Shown: in pieces, positions 27,150 to 37,074 of the stretch | Layout: each line of letters opens with the position of its first letter | How positions within the stretch are numbered: position 1 is the first letter of the stretch | Source: Helicobacter sp. 12S02634-8 | GTDB taxonomy: Bacteria > Campylobacterota > Campylobacteria > Campylobacterales > Helicobacteraceae | Assembly (NCBI RefSeq): GCF_002272865.1 | Contig: NZ_MLAP01000007.1 | Location: 1 to 64,000 of the forward strand | DNA length: 64,000 bases | Direction: 5' to 3' | Translations under genes and position numbers: made by a program | Notes under the pieces: generated by a model | Databases searched by the model: none | Told to the model about the DNA's origin: nothing | The model's input: the letters and a program-made list of their open reading frames with translations, nothing else

Positions 27150-27850
27150 ATATCAATCCCTTATACGCACTCCCTAATCTTTTCACAGCAGGGAGTATCT
27201 TTTTAGGTGTCATGAGTATTATGCTCTCTTCAAATGCTATGTTTGAGGGGTCTTGTTGGTTGATTGTCGCGTCTATGGTTTTAGATGGGCTTGATGGCCG
27301 TGTCGCACGGATCACGCGCACTACAAGTAAATTTGGCGTGGAGTTTGATTCGCTTGCTGATGTGGTTTCTTTTGGGGTAGCGCCTGCTATGCTGCTGTAT
27401 TTTTATATCGGTGGGGAATATGGGCGGTATGGGATCATTGTTTCTGCGTTGTTTGTGATATTTGGTGCGATACGATTGGCACGATTTAATATCGCTACAA
27501 GCGAGAGTGAGCCCAATTCTTTTATCGGTCTGCCGATACCTTCTGCGGCTGTGCTTATCGTGCTTTGGGTGCTTGTAGATGTTAAGTATGGTATTTTTGG
27601 AGTTGAATACGGCTATTGGATACTTGTGGCTGCTTTTGTCTTGAGTGTTTTGATGGTTAGCAATATCCGTTATCCTAGTTTCAAAAAAATCAAATGGAAT
27701 CTCAAAACTTTTATCGTGCTTTTGATATTTTTAGCCATTGCGTTTGTCAAACCCAGAGAGGTTTTCAGTATTTGTATGACACTTTATGTGGTGTATGGGA
27801 TTTTGCGATGGGTGGTTTTGATGGTGAAAATGTTTCTCAAAAAGATCTGA
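27146..27850 (+). CDS. pssA: CDP-diacylglycerol-serine O-phosphatidyltransferase
   Basis: Inner-membrane enzyme making phosphatidylserine from CDP-diacylglycerol and serine. 234 residues with about seven to eight hydrophobic helices. The CDP-alcohol phosphotransferase signature is complete: DGLDGRVARITRTTSKFGVE then FDSLAD (DG-x2-DGRVAR...G-x3-D-x3-D). It is translationally coupled to the Psd-related gene. In H. pylori copA follows directly. Here leuA with its leader is inserted. Confidence 0.95.
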   Translation: MNINPLYALPNLFTAGSIFLGVMSIMLSSNAMFEGSCWLIVASMVLDGLDGRVARITRTTSKFGVEFDSLADVVSFGVAPAMLLYFYIGGEYGRYGIIVSALFVIFGAIRLARFNIATSESEPNSFIGLPIPSAAVLIVLWVLVDVKYGIFGVEYGYWILVAAFVLSVLMVSNIRYPSFKKIKWNLKTFIVLLIFLAIAFVKPREVFSICMTLYVVYGILRWVVLMVKMFLKKI

Positions 27851-27935
27851 CAAGTCAGATGATCAGATATAAAGCTATTTTTAAGAATATAAAAGATACC
27901 CTAAAAACAAAATTACTTTCAAAAAGGTGGATTGT

Positions 27936-28007
27936 ATGAGCGATTTTATGATGATCACTTATCATTGCAGCAAAAAAATCTATTCCACCCTCCTCCTGAT
28001 ACTCTAG
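27936..28007 (+). CDS. Candidate leuA leader peptide (23 aa, Leu-rich end)
   Basis: ATG 27936 follows AAAAGGTGG at ideal spacing. The 23-codon frame begins MSDFMMITYH and ends with codons ACC CTC CTC CTG ATA CTC TAG (TLLLIL-stop). Four of the last five residues are Leu and the other is Ile, just upstream of leuA, which commits carbon to leucine. The layout matches attenuation leader peptides. TCCACC (codons just before the Leu run) is complementary to GGTGGA in the leader's own ribosome site, so stalling at Leu codons would change pairing there. No hairpin plus T-run terminator is visible, so the mechanism is open. Confidence 0.7.
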   Translation: MSDFMMITYHCSKKIYSTLLLIL

Positions 28008-28071
28008 CTCTTAAATCTAACTGATTGCATACGAATACAAATAATTTTAAAACAAAACAAAAGGATTGATG

Positions 28072-29622
28072 ATGTCTGAAATGATTAAGATTTTTGATAC
28101 GACTTTAAGAGATGGCGAGCAGAGTCCGGGTGCTTCGATGAATATTGAAGAAAAAATCAAAATAGCTAAGCAGCTTGAAAAGCTCGGTGTGGATATTATT
28201 GAAGCAGGTTTTGCTGCTGCGAGTCCTGGGGATTTTGAGGCGATCGATCGTATCGCACAAATTGTGCGAGTCAGCACGATTTGCTCTTTATCTCGCGCAG
28301 TAGAAAAGGATATTTTGAGTGCTTCACAAGCCTTGCAGCACGCACAAAAAAAGCGCATACATACTTTTATCGCTACTTCACCTATCCATATGGAATACAA
28401 ACTCAAAATGAAACCCGATGAAGTGATCAAAAGAGCAGTCAATGCCGTGGCCTATGCGAAAAGCCTTGTTGATGATGTGCAGTTTAGCTGCGAAGATGCT
28501 TCTAGGAGTGATATAGGATTTTTAAAAGAGATTTTAGAAGCTGTGATACAAGCAGGGGCTAAGACGCTCAATCTCCCTGATACCGTTGGGTATGCGCTCC
28601 CTTTTGAGATGGCAAAAATGATTGCTGAACTGAGTGCGTTTGTGGGGGATAGGGCTGTGCTATCGGTGCATTGCCATAATGACTTGGGGCTTGCTGTGGC
28701 TAATTCTATCTATGGAGTGCAAAATGGCGCTAGACAAGTTGAATGCACTATCAACGGGCTAGGTGAGCGCGCAGGGAATACAGCGCTTGAAGAGGTCGTG
28801 ATGATTCTAAGGACAAGAAAGGAGCTTTTTGCCAGCTTAGATACACAGATTAAGACCCAAGAAATCTATTCTTCTTCCAAGCTAGTGGCTGATATTACAG
28901 GGATCAGACCTCAGCCCAATAAGGCTATCGTGGGGCAAAATGCCTTTGCACACGAAAGTGGTATCCATCAAGATGGTATGCTTAAAAATCCTGAAACTTA
29001 TGAGATCATTAAGCCTGCAGATGTGGGGATTATCGAAACAAATACATTGGTGCTAGGCAAGCATTCAGGCAGAGCAGCTTTTAGGGATAAAATCAAGTCT
29101 TTGGGCTTTAGCGTGAGCGAAGAAGAGCTCAATGGAGCATTTGAACGTTTTAAGAGTCTTTGTGATAGCAAAAAACAAGTCTTTGATGATGATATCCGTG
29201 CGATTTTAAATGAAGAAACTACGCATATCCCACAAGTATTTTCTTTAGAACTCACCCAGATTTCTGCGAGCTCTATGGGCAAGTATTGCGCGGCTTTGAG
29301 TATCAAAAGAGATGGGATTGAATACAGCGATTGCGCGTTGGGTAATGGGAGTGTGGATAGTATCTTAAAAAGTATCGATCGTATCAGTGGTATCAAGGGG
29401 AATCTCAAAGACTATCGTGTCGAGTCTATCAGCAGTGGCAAGGACGCCTTAGCAAAGGTGGTAGTCAAGGTTGAGTTTGAAGAGGGCAAGCCTGCAATCA
29501 TTGGCCATGGGCTAGATATTGATACAATGAGTGCTACAGCTAAGGCTTATGTCGCTGCTTTGAATAGCTATTTGAGTATGAAAGACCTCATCGCAGATAA
29601 AACAGGCACAATGTGTTTGTAA
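28072..29622 (+). CDS. leuA: 2-isopropylmalate synthase
   Basis: Condenses acetyl-CoA with 2-oxoisovalerate, the first committed step of leucine synthesis. 516 residues from ATG 28072 (AAAGGA six bases upstream). TTG 28066 and ATG 28069 are alternatives. [14 protein letters not shown] is the HMGL-like active-site motif, [15 protein letters not shown] binds the metal, and NGLGERAGN is the other family motif. The C-terminal 120 residues form the leucine-binding regulatory domain. It stands between pssA and copA, which adjoin in H. pylori, so it is an insertion relative to that order. Confidence 0.96.
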   Translation: MSEMIKIFDTTLRDGEQSPGASMNIEEKIKIAKQLEKLGVDIIEAGFAAASPGDFEAIDRIAQIVRVSTICSLSRAVEKDILSASQALQHAQKKRIHTFIATSPIHMEYKLKMKPDEVIKRAVNAVAYAKSLVDDVQFSCEDASRSDIGFLKEILEAVIQAGAKTLNLPDTVGYALPFEMAKMIAELSAFVGDRAVLSVHCHNDLGLAVANSIYGVQNGARQVECTINGLGERAGNTALEEVVMILRTRKELFASLDTQIKTQEIYSSSKLVADITGIRPQPNKAIVGQNAFAHESGIHQDGMLKNPETYEIIKPADVGIIETNTLVLGKHSGRAAFRDKIKSLGFSVSEEELNGAFERFKSLCDSKKQVFDDDIRAILNEETTHIPQVFSLELTQISASSMGKYCAALSIKRDGIEYSDCALGNGSVDSILKSIDRISGIKGNLKDYRVESISSGKDALAKVVVKVEFEEGKPAIIGHGLDIDTMSATAKAYVAALNSYLSMKDLIADKTGTMCL

Positions 29623-29638
29623 GCACAGGGAGTAGGTC

Positions 29639-31822
29639 GTGAAAACAAAGAGGTTTTATATCGAGGGAATGACTTGCACAGCGTGCTCAAGCGGTATCGA
29701 ACGCTCTTTGAAGCGCAAGGAATTTGTTGCAGAGATTGAAGTCAATTTGCTTGCAAAGACTGCAAAAGTTACTTTTGATGAAAATCAAGGCAGTCTTGAA
29801 GAAGTTTTTGCGCAGATAAAAAAGCTCGGCTATACACCGAGTATCCAAAAGCAAGAGCAGCAAAAAAATAGCCTACTCACTCCAACTATCAAGGTTGTTT
29901 TGAGTATTGTTTTCACATTGGGTGTGCTCTATCTTTCAATGTTTGCGATGTTTTTTGATACTTGGGTGCCAGAGAGTTTGCTAGAGCCTAAAGTCAATGG
30001 AATATTGCAGCTGATTTTTACGCTTGTGGTGATGCATATGGGGCGGGATTTTTATTTCAGAGGGATAGGGACGCTTTTACACGCCCAGCCCAATATGGAT
30101 ACATTGATTGCTATTGGCACAGGCAGCGCGTTTGCTTATAGCTTGTATTTGCTTATTAAAGTGTTGATGGGGTTGGAGGTAGAGGGGTTTTATTTTGAGA
30201 GTGTGTGCGTGATTATTGTGTTTGTTTTGTTGGGAAAAATGATTGAAAATCGCTCCAAAATCCACGCTACTGATGCGATCAAAAGACTTCTAGCACATAC
30301 TAGTAAAAGTGCTATCAAAATAGAAAATGGACAAGAAGTGTCTATTGATATCAATGCGATTGAAGTGGCTGATATTATCAAGGTGCTGCCAGGAAGCCAT
30401 ATCCCTGTTGATGGGGTGATCACACAAGGAGAGTCCAATATCGATGAATCAATGCTCTCAGGCGAGGTGCTATCGGTATTTAAGGGCGTGGGGCAGGATG
30501 TGTATTCTGGCACAATCAATACCGATCGGACATTTTTAATGCGCGCAAGCAAGTCTTCTCAAAATAGCACACTCCATCAAATCATACAACTGATACAAAA
30601 CGCACAAGAATCCAAAGCCCCCATTGCTAGGATTGCTGATAGAGTTTCTGCTGTGTTTGTCCCTATTGTCATTGGGATTGCTATTTTGGCAGGGATTTTT
30701 TGGTGGGTGCAAAAAGATTTCGGGTTTGGTTTGGAGATTTTTGTTTCTGTGCTTGTGATTTCTTGTCCGTGTGCATTGGGGCTTGCTACACCGATGTCAA
30801 TCATGATTGGTGGGGGCAGGGCAGCGTATGGTGGGGTATTTTTTAAAAATGCTAAGGCCTTAGAAAATGCACAAAAAGTGAGTGTGATTGTTTTTGATAA
30901 AACGGGGACTTTGAGCGTGGGTAAGCCTGTGGTGCAAGAAGTCATACTTTTAGATACTTCAAAAAGTAAAGAAGAGATACTCGCGTTTGCTAGTGGTGTG
31001 GAGCTAGGGAGTGAGCATATCATCGCGCAATCGATTATTCAATATGCCAAAGACTTGCATATAACGCCCAAAGATGCCAGAGATTTTGTGGCTAAAGCTG
31101 GATATGGGATCACAGCTAAGGTCGGAGAGAGGGTCATCAAACTCGGCAATATGGAAAGTTTCAGACTCGCCCAGCCTTTAGAAATGGCTCAAAAGGGCAT
31201 TATGGTGTTGGTGGGAGAAGAGAAGCAAGAGGGCGATGTGCTTTGGGGGGCGATTGTCCTTGCTGATATGTTAAAACCTCGCATCAAAGAGCATATTGCG
31301 ACACTCAAGGCAATGGGGATAAAAACGATTCTTTTGAGTGGGGATAATCTTTCAAATGTGCAAGCTATTGCTGAGGCAATACAAATTGATACAGCCATTG
31401 CAAATGCTAAACCTAAGGATAAAGTAGAAAAAATCCAATCCCTGAAAAAAGACCACGCCGTTGTGATGATGGTAGGTGATGGCATGAACGATGCGCCTGC
31501 GCTGGCTAGTGCTGATGTGTCTGTGGTGATGGGGAAAGGGAGTGATGTGAGCGTGCAAGCTGCTGATATTGTGGCCTTTAGCAATGATATTAAATCTGTC
31601 ATCAATGCGATTGCACTTTCTTTGGCTACGATTAAAAATATCAAAGAAAATCTATTTTGGGCTTTTTGCTATAATGTGGTTTTTATACCTTTGGCGTGTG
31701 GGGTGGCTTATGGAGCAGGTATTTTACTCAACCCAATGATTGCTGCTTTGGCGATGAGTTTGAGTAGCTTGAGTGTTGTCGCTAATGCCCAAAGATTGAG
31801 AAAATTCAAATTTAAGGACTGA
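29639..31822 (+). CDS. copA: Copper-exporting P1B-type ATPase
   Basis: Pumps Cu(I) out of the cytoplasm. 727 residues from GTG 29639, with AGGGAGTAGG just upstream. One N-terminal heavy-metal domain has MTCTACS (CxxC). The membrane metal site is SCPCALGLATP (CPC), the phosphorylation loop is VFDKTGTL, and the hinge is MVGDGMNDAPALA. Eight transmembrane helices are expected. It is followed two bases later by the chaperone copP, as in H. pylori. Confidence 0.96.
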   Translation: MKTKRFYIEGMTCTACSSGIERSLKRKEFVAEIEVNLLAKTAKVTFDENQGSLEEVFAQIKKLGYTPSIQKQEQQKNSLLTPTIKVVLSIVFTLGVLYLSMFAMFFDTWVPESLLEPKVNGILQLIFTLVVMHMGRDFYFRGIGTLLHAQPNMDTLIAIGTGSAFAYSLYLLIKVLMGLEVEGFYFESVCVIIVFVLLGKMIENRSKIHATDAIKRLLAHTSKSAIKIENGQEVSIDINAIEVADIIKVLPGSHIPVDGVITQGESNIDESMLSGEVLSVFKGVGQDVYSGTINTDRTFLMRASKSSQNSTLHQIIQLIQNAQESKAPIARIADRVSAVFVPIVIGIAILAGIFWWVQKDFGFGLEIFVSVLVISCPCALGLATPMSIMIGGGRAAYGGVFFKNAKALENAQKVSVIVFDKTGTLSVGKPVVQEVILLDTSKSKEEILAFASGVELGSEHIIAQSIIQYAKDLHITPKDARDFVAKAGYGITAKVGERVIKLGNMESFRLAQPLEMAQKGIMVLVGEEKQEGDVLWGAIVLADMLKPRIKEHIATLKAMGIKTILLSGDNLSNVQAIAEAIQIDTAIANAKPKDKVEKIQSLKKDHAVVMMVGDGMNDAPALASADVSVVMGKGSDVSVQAADIVAFSNDIKSVINAIALSLATIKNIKENLFWAFCYNVVFIPLACGVAYGAGILLNPMIAALAMSLSSLSVVANAQRLRKFKFKD

Positions 31823-31824
31823 AT

Positions 31825-32025
31825 ATGCAAAAGGAATTCAAAGTGCAAGGTATCACTTGCGTGCATTGTGTCGATAAAATCGAGAAATTTGTCGGTGAGA
31901 TTGATGGTGTGGGCCATATTGATGTTGATGTGGATAAAAAGCTTGTTGCTGTTACATTTCAAGCCCCTGCAGATGAAAAGGGCATTATTGCAGCGATTGA
32001 AGATGCTGGATATGAAGTGGGTTGA
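31825..32025 (+). CDS. copP: Copper chaperone CopP
   Basis: 66-residue cytoplasmic heavy-metal-associated domain with the GITCVHCVDKIE metal motif (CxxC). It hands Cu(I) to or from CopA. It lies directly after copA, and its TGA overlaps the ATG of the next ABC transporter gene. Confidence 0.95.
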   Translation: MQKEFKVQGITCVHCVDKIEKFVGEIDGVGHIDVDVDKKLVAVTFQAPADEKGIIAAIEDAGYEVG

Positions 32026-33674
32026 TGGAGCGATTTCTTAAGAGGTTTTATCCTTATATCCGGAATTATTATGGCTATTTTTTTATCGCCTTTTTGGCTA
32101 CGATCTTAACGGCTGCTTGCACAGCTTGGGGGACTTATCTAGTCAAGCCTGTCTTAGATGATATTTTTATCAAAAAAGACACACATATGCTTGTGATACT
32201 CCCATTTTTGGTCGTTTTGGCGTATCTGGGGAAGAGCTTGGGTATGTATGTGCAGACATATTTTATGGACTATATTGGCTTAGATGTAGTCAGAAAAGTG
32301 CGCGATCGTATGCTTGAGTGTCTTTTGGCTTTGGAGATGGAATTTTTTAACAAAATCCGCAGTGGCGAGCTGATTGCGCGGATTACCCACGATATTGGAC
32401 TTATCAGGGCGAGTGTGTCTAATTATTTGGCTGAATCCTTACGCGAATCGCTCACTGTGATTGGTCTGGTTGGGGTGGTGATTTATCAAAGTCCTAAGCT
32501 TGCTGTGGTGGGGCTTGTGATCATGCCTTTGGCAGTTTATCCTCTTTCTAGGATTATCAAAAGAATCAAAAATATTTCCAAACTCAATCAAGAAAAAAAC
32601 TCCGATATCACAGCCAAGCTTTCTGAGATATTCAATAATATTGAGATTATCAAGGCAAGCAATGGCGAGGAATTGGAGAAAAAGAACTTTGCAAGCGAGA
32701 ATCATAAGTTTTTTAAATTGGGACTAAAGGTCACAATCATAGGGCAGCTCTCCTCGCCTTTGATGGAGCTTTTGGGGTCGATTGCGATTGCGTTTGTCAT
32801 TTATTTGGGTGGGAGTGAGGTGATTGAGGGGAAAATGAGTGCGGGGGCATTTTTTTCTTTTATCACAGCACTTTTTATGCTCTATACCCCCATCAAGCGC
32901 TTAGTCAGTATCGCATCAGCTTGGCAAGAGGCGTTGGTCGCAGGGGATAGGATTTTTGAGATTTTAGACAGAGAGCCACAGATTAAAGATGGCAAAAAAG
33001 AGCTATGCCCTCCTATTGAGTGTATTCGTGTGGATAATGTGTCTTTGCAGTATGCTGCTACAGAGGTTTTGAGTCATGTGAATCTTGAAATGCATAAAAA
33101 TGAAATCATTGCTTTTGTGGGTAAAAGTGGGAGTGGGAAAAGCTCTTTAGTTAATTTGCTGCTTCGCCTTTATGAAGTGTCTAGTGGTTGTATCTCCATC
33201 AATGGCACGCCCTTGAGTGCTTATACGCAAAAAAGTATTCGGGATAATGTCGCTATTGTGACACAAAGGATTTTTATATTCAATGATAGCATTGCTGCTA
33301 ATGTGGCCTATGGGTGCGATATTGATACAGATAAGGTGATTTATAGTCTGAAAAAGGCTCAAGTATGGGACTTTATCTCTTCGCTTCCAGAGGGGATTTG
33401 GACGATTTTAGATGAATTTGGGGCAAACTTAAGTGGGGGGCAGCGCCAAAGGATCGCCATTGCGCGAGCGATTTATAAAAATCCTGAGGTGTTAATTCTT
33501 GATGAGGCGACTTCAGCTTTGGACGCTAAGACAGAAGAAGCGATTAAAAGCACGATTGCAGATATTAGAAAAGACAAGATTATTATTCTCATCGCCCATC
33601 GCCCTAGCACAATTGAGCTAGCTGATAAGGTCTATCATTTTGAAAATGGCAACATATCGCTTCTGACCTCCTAA
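32025..33674 (+). CDS. MsbA-like ABC transporter (fused permease and ATPase)
   Basis: 549 residues from ATG 32025 (one-base overlap with copP). Six transmembrane helices in residues 1-310 are followed by the nucleotide-binding domain: Walker A VGKSGSGKSS, Q-loop VTQRIFIFND, signature LSGGQRQRIAIARA, Walker B VLILDEATSALD, H-loop IAHRPSTI. It is probably a lipid A-core flippase (MsbA family), but the family also contains drug exporters. Position next to the copper genes may be incidental. A hairpin terminator follows. Confidence 0.88.
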   Translation: MERFLKRFYPYIRNYYGYFFIAFLATILTAACTAWGTYLVKPVLDDIFIKKDTHMLVILPFLVVLAYLGKSLGMYVQTYFMDYIGLDVVRKVRDRMLECLLALEMEFFNKIRSGELIARITHDIGLIRASVSNYLAESLRESLTVIGLVGVVIYQSPKLAVVGLVIMPLAVYPLSRIIKRIKNISKLNQEKNSDITAKLSEIFNNIEIIKASNGEELEKKNFASENHKFFKLGLKVTIIGQLSSPLMELLGSIAIAFVIYLGGSEVIEGKMSAGAFFSFITALFMLYTPIKRLVSIASAWQEALVAGDRIFEILDREPQIKDGKKELCPPIECIRVDNVSLQYAATEVLSHVNLEMHKNEIIAFVGKSGSGKSSLVNLLLRLYEVSSGCISINGTPLSAYTQKSIRDNVAIVTQRIFIFNDSIAANVAYGCDIDTDKVIYSLKKAQVWDFISSLPEGIWTILDEFGANLSGGQRQRIAIARAIYKNPEVLILDEATSALDAKTEEAIKSTIADIRKDKIIILIAHRPSTIELADKVYHFENGNISLLTS

Positions 33675-33719
33675 GCATAAGAGATTCCCAAGAGAGATTC
33701 TAAGAGTTTTATGCTTTTT
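33674..33719 (+). terminator. Probable intrinsic terminator after the ABC transporter
   Basis: AGCATAA (33674-33680) pairs with TTATGCT (33709-33715), followed by a short T run. The loop is long (28 bases) and contains two GAGATTC copies, so strength is uncertain. Confidence 0.5.
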
Positions 33720-33849
33720 GATACTTTTGTGCTTGATGGGAGGGCGCGAGATACACAAGCAAGATATCCAAGCAAAATACCAAGTAGGGTTTAAGAAAAA
33801 ATCATTAAAATAACGAAAAATAATAAAATTGATACAGAGATAAGGGCTG

Positions 33850-34515
33850 ATGAAATTCCACTTGAGTTTAGATACTTTTGTCATTTCTGATAGTCACTTT
33901 GGGCATAAGGCTATTTTGAAAAAGGAGCCTTCACGCAGTGTTTTGGCTAAGCAGATGGGGTTTGAAGATTTCAATACTTTGAGCGTGCATTTATGGAATA
34001 CTCAAGTCAAAGAGGGGGATTTTATCTTGCATTTGGGGGATTTGTATTTCAAAAATGGTTGGCAGTATCTCTCAGGGCTTGCAGGTCAAAAAAGACTGCT
34101 AGTGGGGAATAATGACTTGAAAAAATACACGCGCTTAAAAGATTATCCTGATTGGAAGATTTGTCGTAAGATCCAGCTAAAGATTGCAGGCAAAAATAAA
34201 ATCTATCACAAACTTGAATCCAAATATGGAAAGGGGATTTGGAAAAATAAGCTTTTGAATACTATCGTGGCTGATTTGGGGAGTGAGCGTGTGATGTTTA
34301 GTCATTTTCCTGTGATCGATAGAAAGAAAAATGACAACTATGCTTCTACAAGGGATATACTTGATGATATTTTTAGGCTTTGTGATTGTTCGATCAATAT
34401 ACACGGACATACCCACTCTCGGAATACAAAAGATCCATTTTGTTTAAATGTGAGTGGGGAAAATATAGGTTTTAGTCCGATGAGAATTCAAGATGTGCTT
34501 GCTTTGCGGCCATAA
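33850..34515 (+). CDS. Calcineurin-like metallophosphoesterase
   Basis: 221 residues. The dimetal phosphoesterase motifs are in order: VISDSHFGH (Asp14, His16), LHLGDLYF, VGNND, SHFP and INIHGHTHSR. This small family member may hydrolyse phosphomonoesters or nucleotides. The substrate is unknown. The gene is transcribed alone, and its last 44 bases overlap the 3' end of clpA on the other strand. TAATAAAAT upstream could be its -10. Confidence 0.88.
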   Translation: MKFHLSLDTFVISDSHFGHKAILKKEPSRSVLAKQMGFEDFNTLSVHLWNTQVKEGDFILHLGDLYFKNGWQYLSGLAGQKRLLVGNNDLKKYTRLKDYPDWKICRKIQLKIAGKNKIYHKLESKYGKGIWKNKLLNTIVADLGSERVMFSHFPVIDRKKNDNYASTRDILDDIFRLCDCSINIHGHTHSRNTKDPFCLNVSGENIGFSPMRIQDVLALRP

Positions 34516-36694
34516 AGTCAATCTTTAATCCCGATTTATCAGCACTGATTGTAGCCTCGCCGCCATTTTTAAGCGCACCAAATAAAATCGCTTCACTGAG
34601 CTGGTGTTTGATTTCATTGTCGATGATTTTGCGGATTTCTCTAGCGCCTAAGGCAGTGTCGATACTTCTTGAGGCGATATTTTTCAAGGCTTTGGTATTG
34701 ATCTGGAGAGAAATATTTTTTTCTTTGAGCCCTTCATTGAGAGTATGGATATATTTTTTAGCAATTTTTTCAAATTCCTTTTCACCTAAGGGCATAAATG
34801 GGATACTCGCATCAAGGCGTGAGCGGAATTCAGGGCTGAATATATCTTTGAGTGCGTTTGTATGCTTATTGTTTTGTGTGTTCATGAAACCTAGGGGGTT
34901 GTTGGTCTGGCTTCCGGCATTGGAGGTCATGATTAAAATCACATTTTTAAAATCAGCCTTGTTTCCGATGTTGTCTGTCAAGGTCGCACTATCCATAATC
35001 TGCAAGAGGATATTATAAATATCTGAGTGGGCTTTTTCGATTTCATCAAGGAGCAGAACACAATGTGGGTGCTTTTTAATCAGATCGACCATCAAGCCCC
35101 CTTGCTCAAAGCCAACATAGCCCGCAGGCGCACCAATGAGTCTAGATACACTATGAGCTTCCATATATTCACTCATATCAAACTTTTCAAAATGCAGTCC
35201 TAGTGCGTGTGCGAGCTCTTTGCTTAGCTCTGTTTTGCCTACACCACTTGGCCCTACAAACAAAAAGCTCCCAATGGGTCGATGGGGGCTTCCGAGTCCA
35301 GCTTTGTTTGTTTTGATCGCTTGAGTGAGGGCGTCGATAGCTTGGTCTTGAGCGAAAATCTTTGATTTGAGTTTGGAGCTAAGGGTTTTGAGTAGATCTC
35401 TTTCTGTGGCGCTCACTTGGGATTTGGGGATATGGACACTTTTAGAGATGATAGCTTCAATGTCTTGTTTGGTGATGGTTTTGCTCTTTTTGTCTGTGTA
35501 TATTTTTCTGTTTGCTCCCACTTCGTCCATAATATCGATAGCCTTATCGGGCAAGAATCTGCCACTGATATAGCGGCTAGAGAGATCAACGCAAGCGTGC
35601 AGGGCTTCTTGAGTGTAGGAGATATTGTGGTATTTTTCATAGATGGGGGCTAGCCCTTGTATGATTTGGTAGCAAGATTGTATATCAGGTTCATTGACTT
35701 CTACTTTGCAAAAGCGCCTTGAAAGTGCCTTGTCTTTGTCAAAATGGCTTTTGTATTCGCTAAAAGTTGTTGCGCCAATGCAGCGTAGTGAGCCACTAGC
35801 AAGCATGGGCTTGAGGAGATTAGAAGCGTCTAAACTGCTTCCAGAGGTCGCTCCTGCACCGATGATGGTATGGATTTCATCGATAAAAAGCACTGCTTGG
35901 GGGATTTGTTCGATTTCTGAAAGGATACCTTTGAGGCGCTTTTCAAAATCCCCCCGATACTTGCTTCCAGCTAGCATACCTCCTAAATCCAGTGCAAAGA
36001 TTTGGCAAGATTGCAGAGCTTTTGGGACTCTTTTGTGCGCGATTTCAAGGGCAATACCCTCAGCAATGGCAGTTTTGCCCACGCCCGGTTCGCCGATAAG
36101 GATTGGGTTGTTTTTTTTGCGTCGGCATAAGATTTCACTGACGCGTTTGATTTCTTCATTGCGTCCGATCACGGGGTCAATCTTGCCATTTTTAGCCATA
36201 TCGATGAGATTTTTGGCATATTTATTCAGATAGCTTTCTGTGTCTGAAAGGATTTGTGATTTGTTTTCATCGCTGAGTTGCTCTAAAATATCTAGGCGCG
36301 TGATCCCTTGGGAGAGGAGGAGCTTGGTGGTGTAGCTGTCTTGTTCTTGAAAGATAAAAGCAAGCAAATCGCCGACTTCTAGGACTTTTTGATTGGAGTT
36401 TGTGGCGTGTTCGATCATGGCTGTGAAGACTCTGTCTAAAGCAGGGGTTTGGGAGGGCAGGGAAACTTTAGCAGATGTGGATATGGGGATATGGTTGGAT
36501 AGATAAACACGGATAAATTTTTCCATTTGGAGTATATTGACACCACAAGATTTGAGTAATTTTTCGCCCTTTTTATTAGCCAATAGGGCTAAAAAAAGAT
36601 GTTCGATTGTCAAAAGTTCGTGTTTCATCTCTCTAGCGATTTCAACAGCGTCATTGATGGTTTGAGTCAAGTTGGGACTGATGAGATGGTTCAA
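34472..36694 (-). CDS. clpA: ATP-dependent Clp protease ATP-binding subunit ClpA
   Basis: AAA+ unfoldase that feeds ClpP. 740 residues. The N-terminal Clp-N repeats (binding ClpS) are followed by AAA-1 (Walker A GEPGVGKT, Walker B LFIDEIH) and AAA-2 (GPSGVGKTE, LLLDEIEKAH). A D2-small domain ends the protein. The start is TTG 36694 with AGGAG six bases upstream. The frame has no nearby ATG. It lies nine bases after clpS, the adaptor that directs N-degron substrates to it. Confidence 0.96.
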   Translation of the reverse strand: MNHLISPNLTQTINDAVEIAREMKHELLTIEHLFLALLANKKGEKLLKSCGVNILQMEKFIRVYLSNHIPISTSAKVSLPSQTPALDRVFTAMIEHATNSNQKVLEVGDLLAFIFQEQDSYTTKLLLSQGITRLDILEQLSDENKSQILSDTESYLNKYAKNLIDMAKNGKIDPVIGRNEEIKRVSEILCRRKKNNPILIGEPGVGKTAIAEGIALEIAHKRVPKALQSCQIFALDLGGMLAGSKYRGDFEKRLKGILSEIEQIPQAVLFIDEIHTIIGAGATSGSSLDASNLLKPMLASGSLRCIGATTFSEYKSHFDKDKALSRRFCKVEVNEPDIQSCYQIIQGLAPIYEKYHNISYTQEALHACVDLSSRYISGRFLPDKAIDIMDEVGANRKIYTDKKSKTITKQDIEAIISKSVHIPKSQVSATERDLLKTLSSKLKSKIFAQDQAIDALTQAIKTNKAGLGSPHRPIGSFLFVGPSGVGKTELSKELAHALGLHFEKFDMSEYMEAHSVSRLIGAPAGYVGFEQGGLMVDLIKKHPHCVLLLDEIEKAHSDIYNILLQIMDSATLTDNIGNKADFKNVILIMTSNAGSQTNNPLGFMNTQNNKHTNALKDIFSPEFRSRLDASIPFMPLGEKEFEKIAKKYIHTLNEGLKEKNISLQINTKALKNIASRSIDTALGAREIRKIIDNEIKHQLSEAILFGALKNGGEATISADKSGLKIDFMAAKQAHLEFSSD

Positions 36695-36703
36695 ATGTTG
36701 CTC

Positions 36704-37003
36704 CTAGTTGAGGTCTTGAGTGATGATTTTTAGGGGGAAGTGGTGGGCTTGTGCGCTCATTTTTGCACTTTTGGCTTTGAATTCAGCGATATCATAAGGA
36801 TAGATACCACAGACCCCGCTCCCGCTCCGATGGACATTGAGCATGATTTCAGTGGCTTGGTTGTAGGACTTTTCAAAGATATCCATTAAAATTTTGATAA
36901 CAAATTCCATTGTCGTATAATCATCATTGAGTAAGATGACTTTAGACATTTTGGGTTCTTGCAAAAAAAGTTCGACTTCAGTTTGTGTATTGATTTGTGC
37001 CAT
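36704..37003 (-). CDS. clpS: ClpA adaptor protein ClpS
   Basis: 99-residue N-recognin: ILLNDDYTTMEFVIKILMDI (N-degron pocket with Asp/Asn residues), MLNVHRSGSGVCGIY (His and Gly of the pocket loop), followed by clpA. It is divergent from bioD. On the minus strand TAAAAT upstream may be the -10. Confidence 0.95.
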   Translation of the reverse strand: MAQINTQTEVELFLQEPKMSKVILLNDDYTTMEFVIKILMDIFEKSYNQATEIMLNVHRSGSGVCGIYPYDIAEFKAKSAKMSAQAHHFPLKIITQDLN

Positions 37004-37031
37004 CAGTTCTTGAATCCTCTTGTTGATTGTC

Positions 37032-37037
37032 TATAAT
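37032..37037 (+). promoter_or_regulatory. -10 element of bioD
   Basis: TATAAT 38 bases before the bioD ATG in the short divergent spacer with clpS. Confidence 0.55.
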
Positions 37038-37074
37038 TTTACCAAATTTTATTAACTGATTTGAAGGACAAAAA

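Noticed and set aside
28008-28071. Intrinsic terminator in the leuA leader
   Set aside because: No GC-rich hairpin followed by T run can be drawn before leuA.
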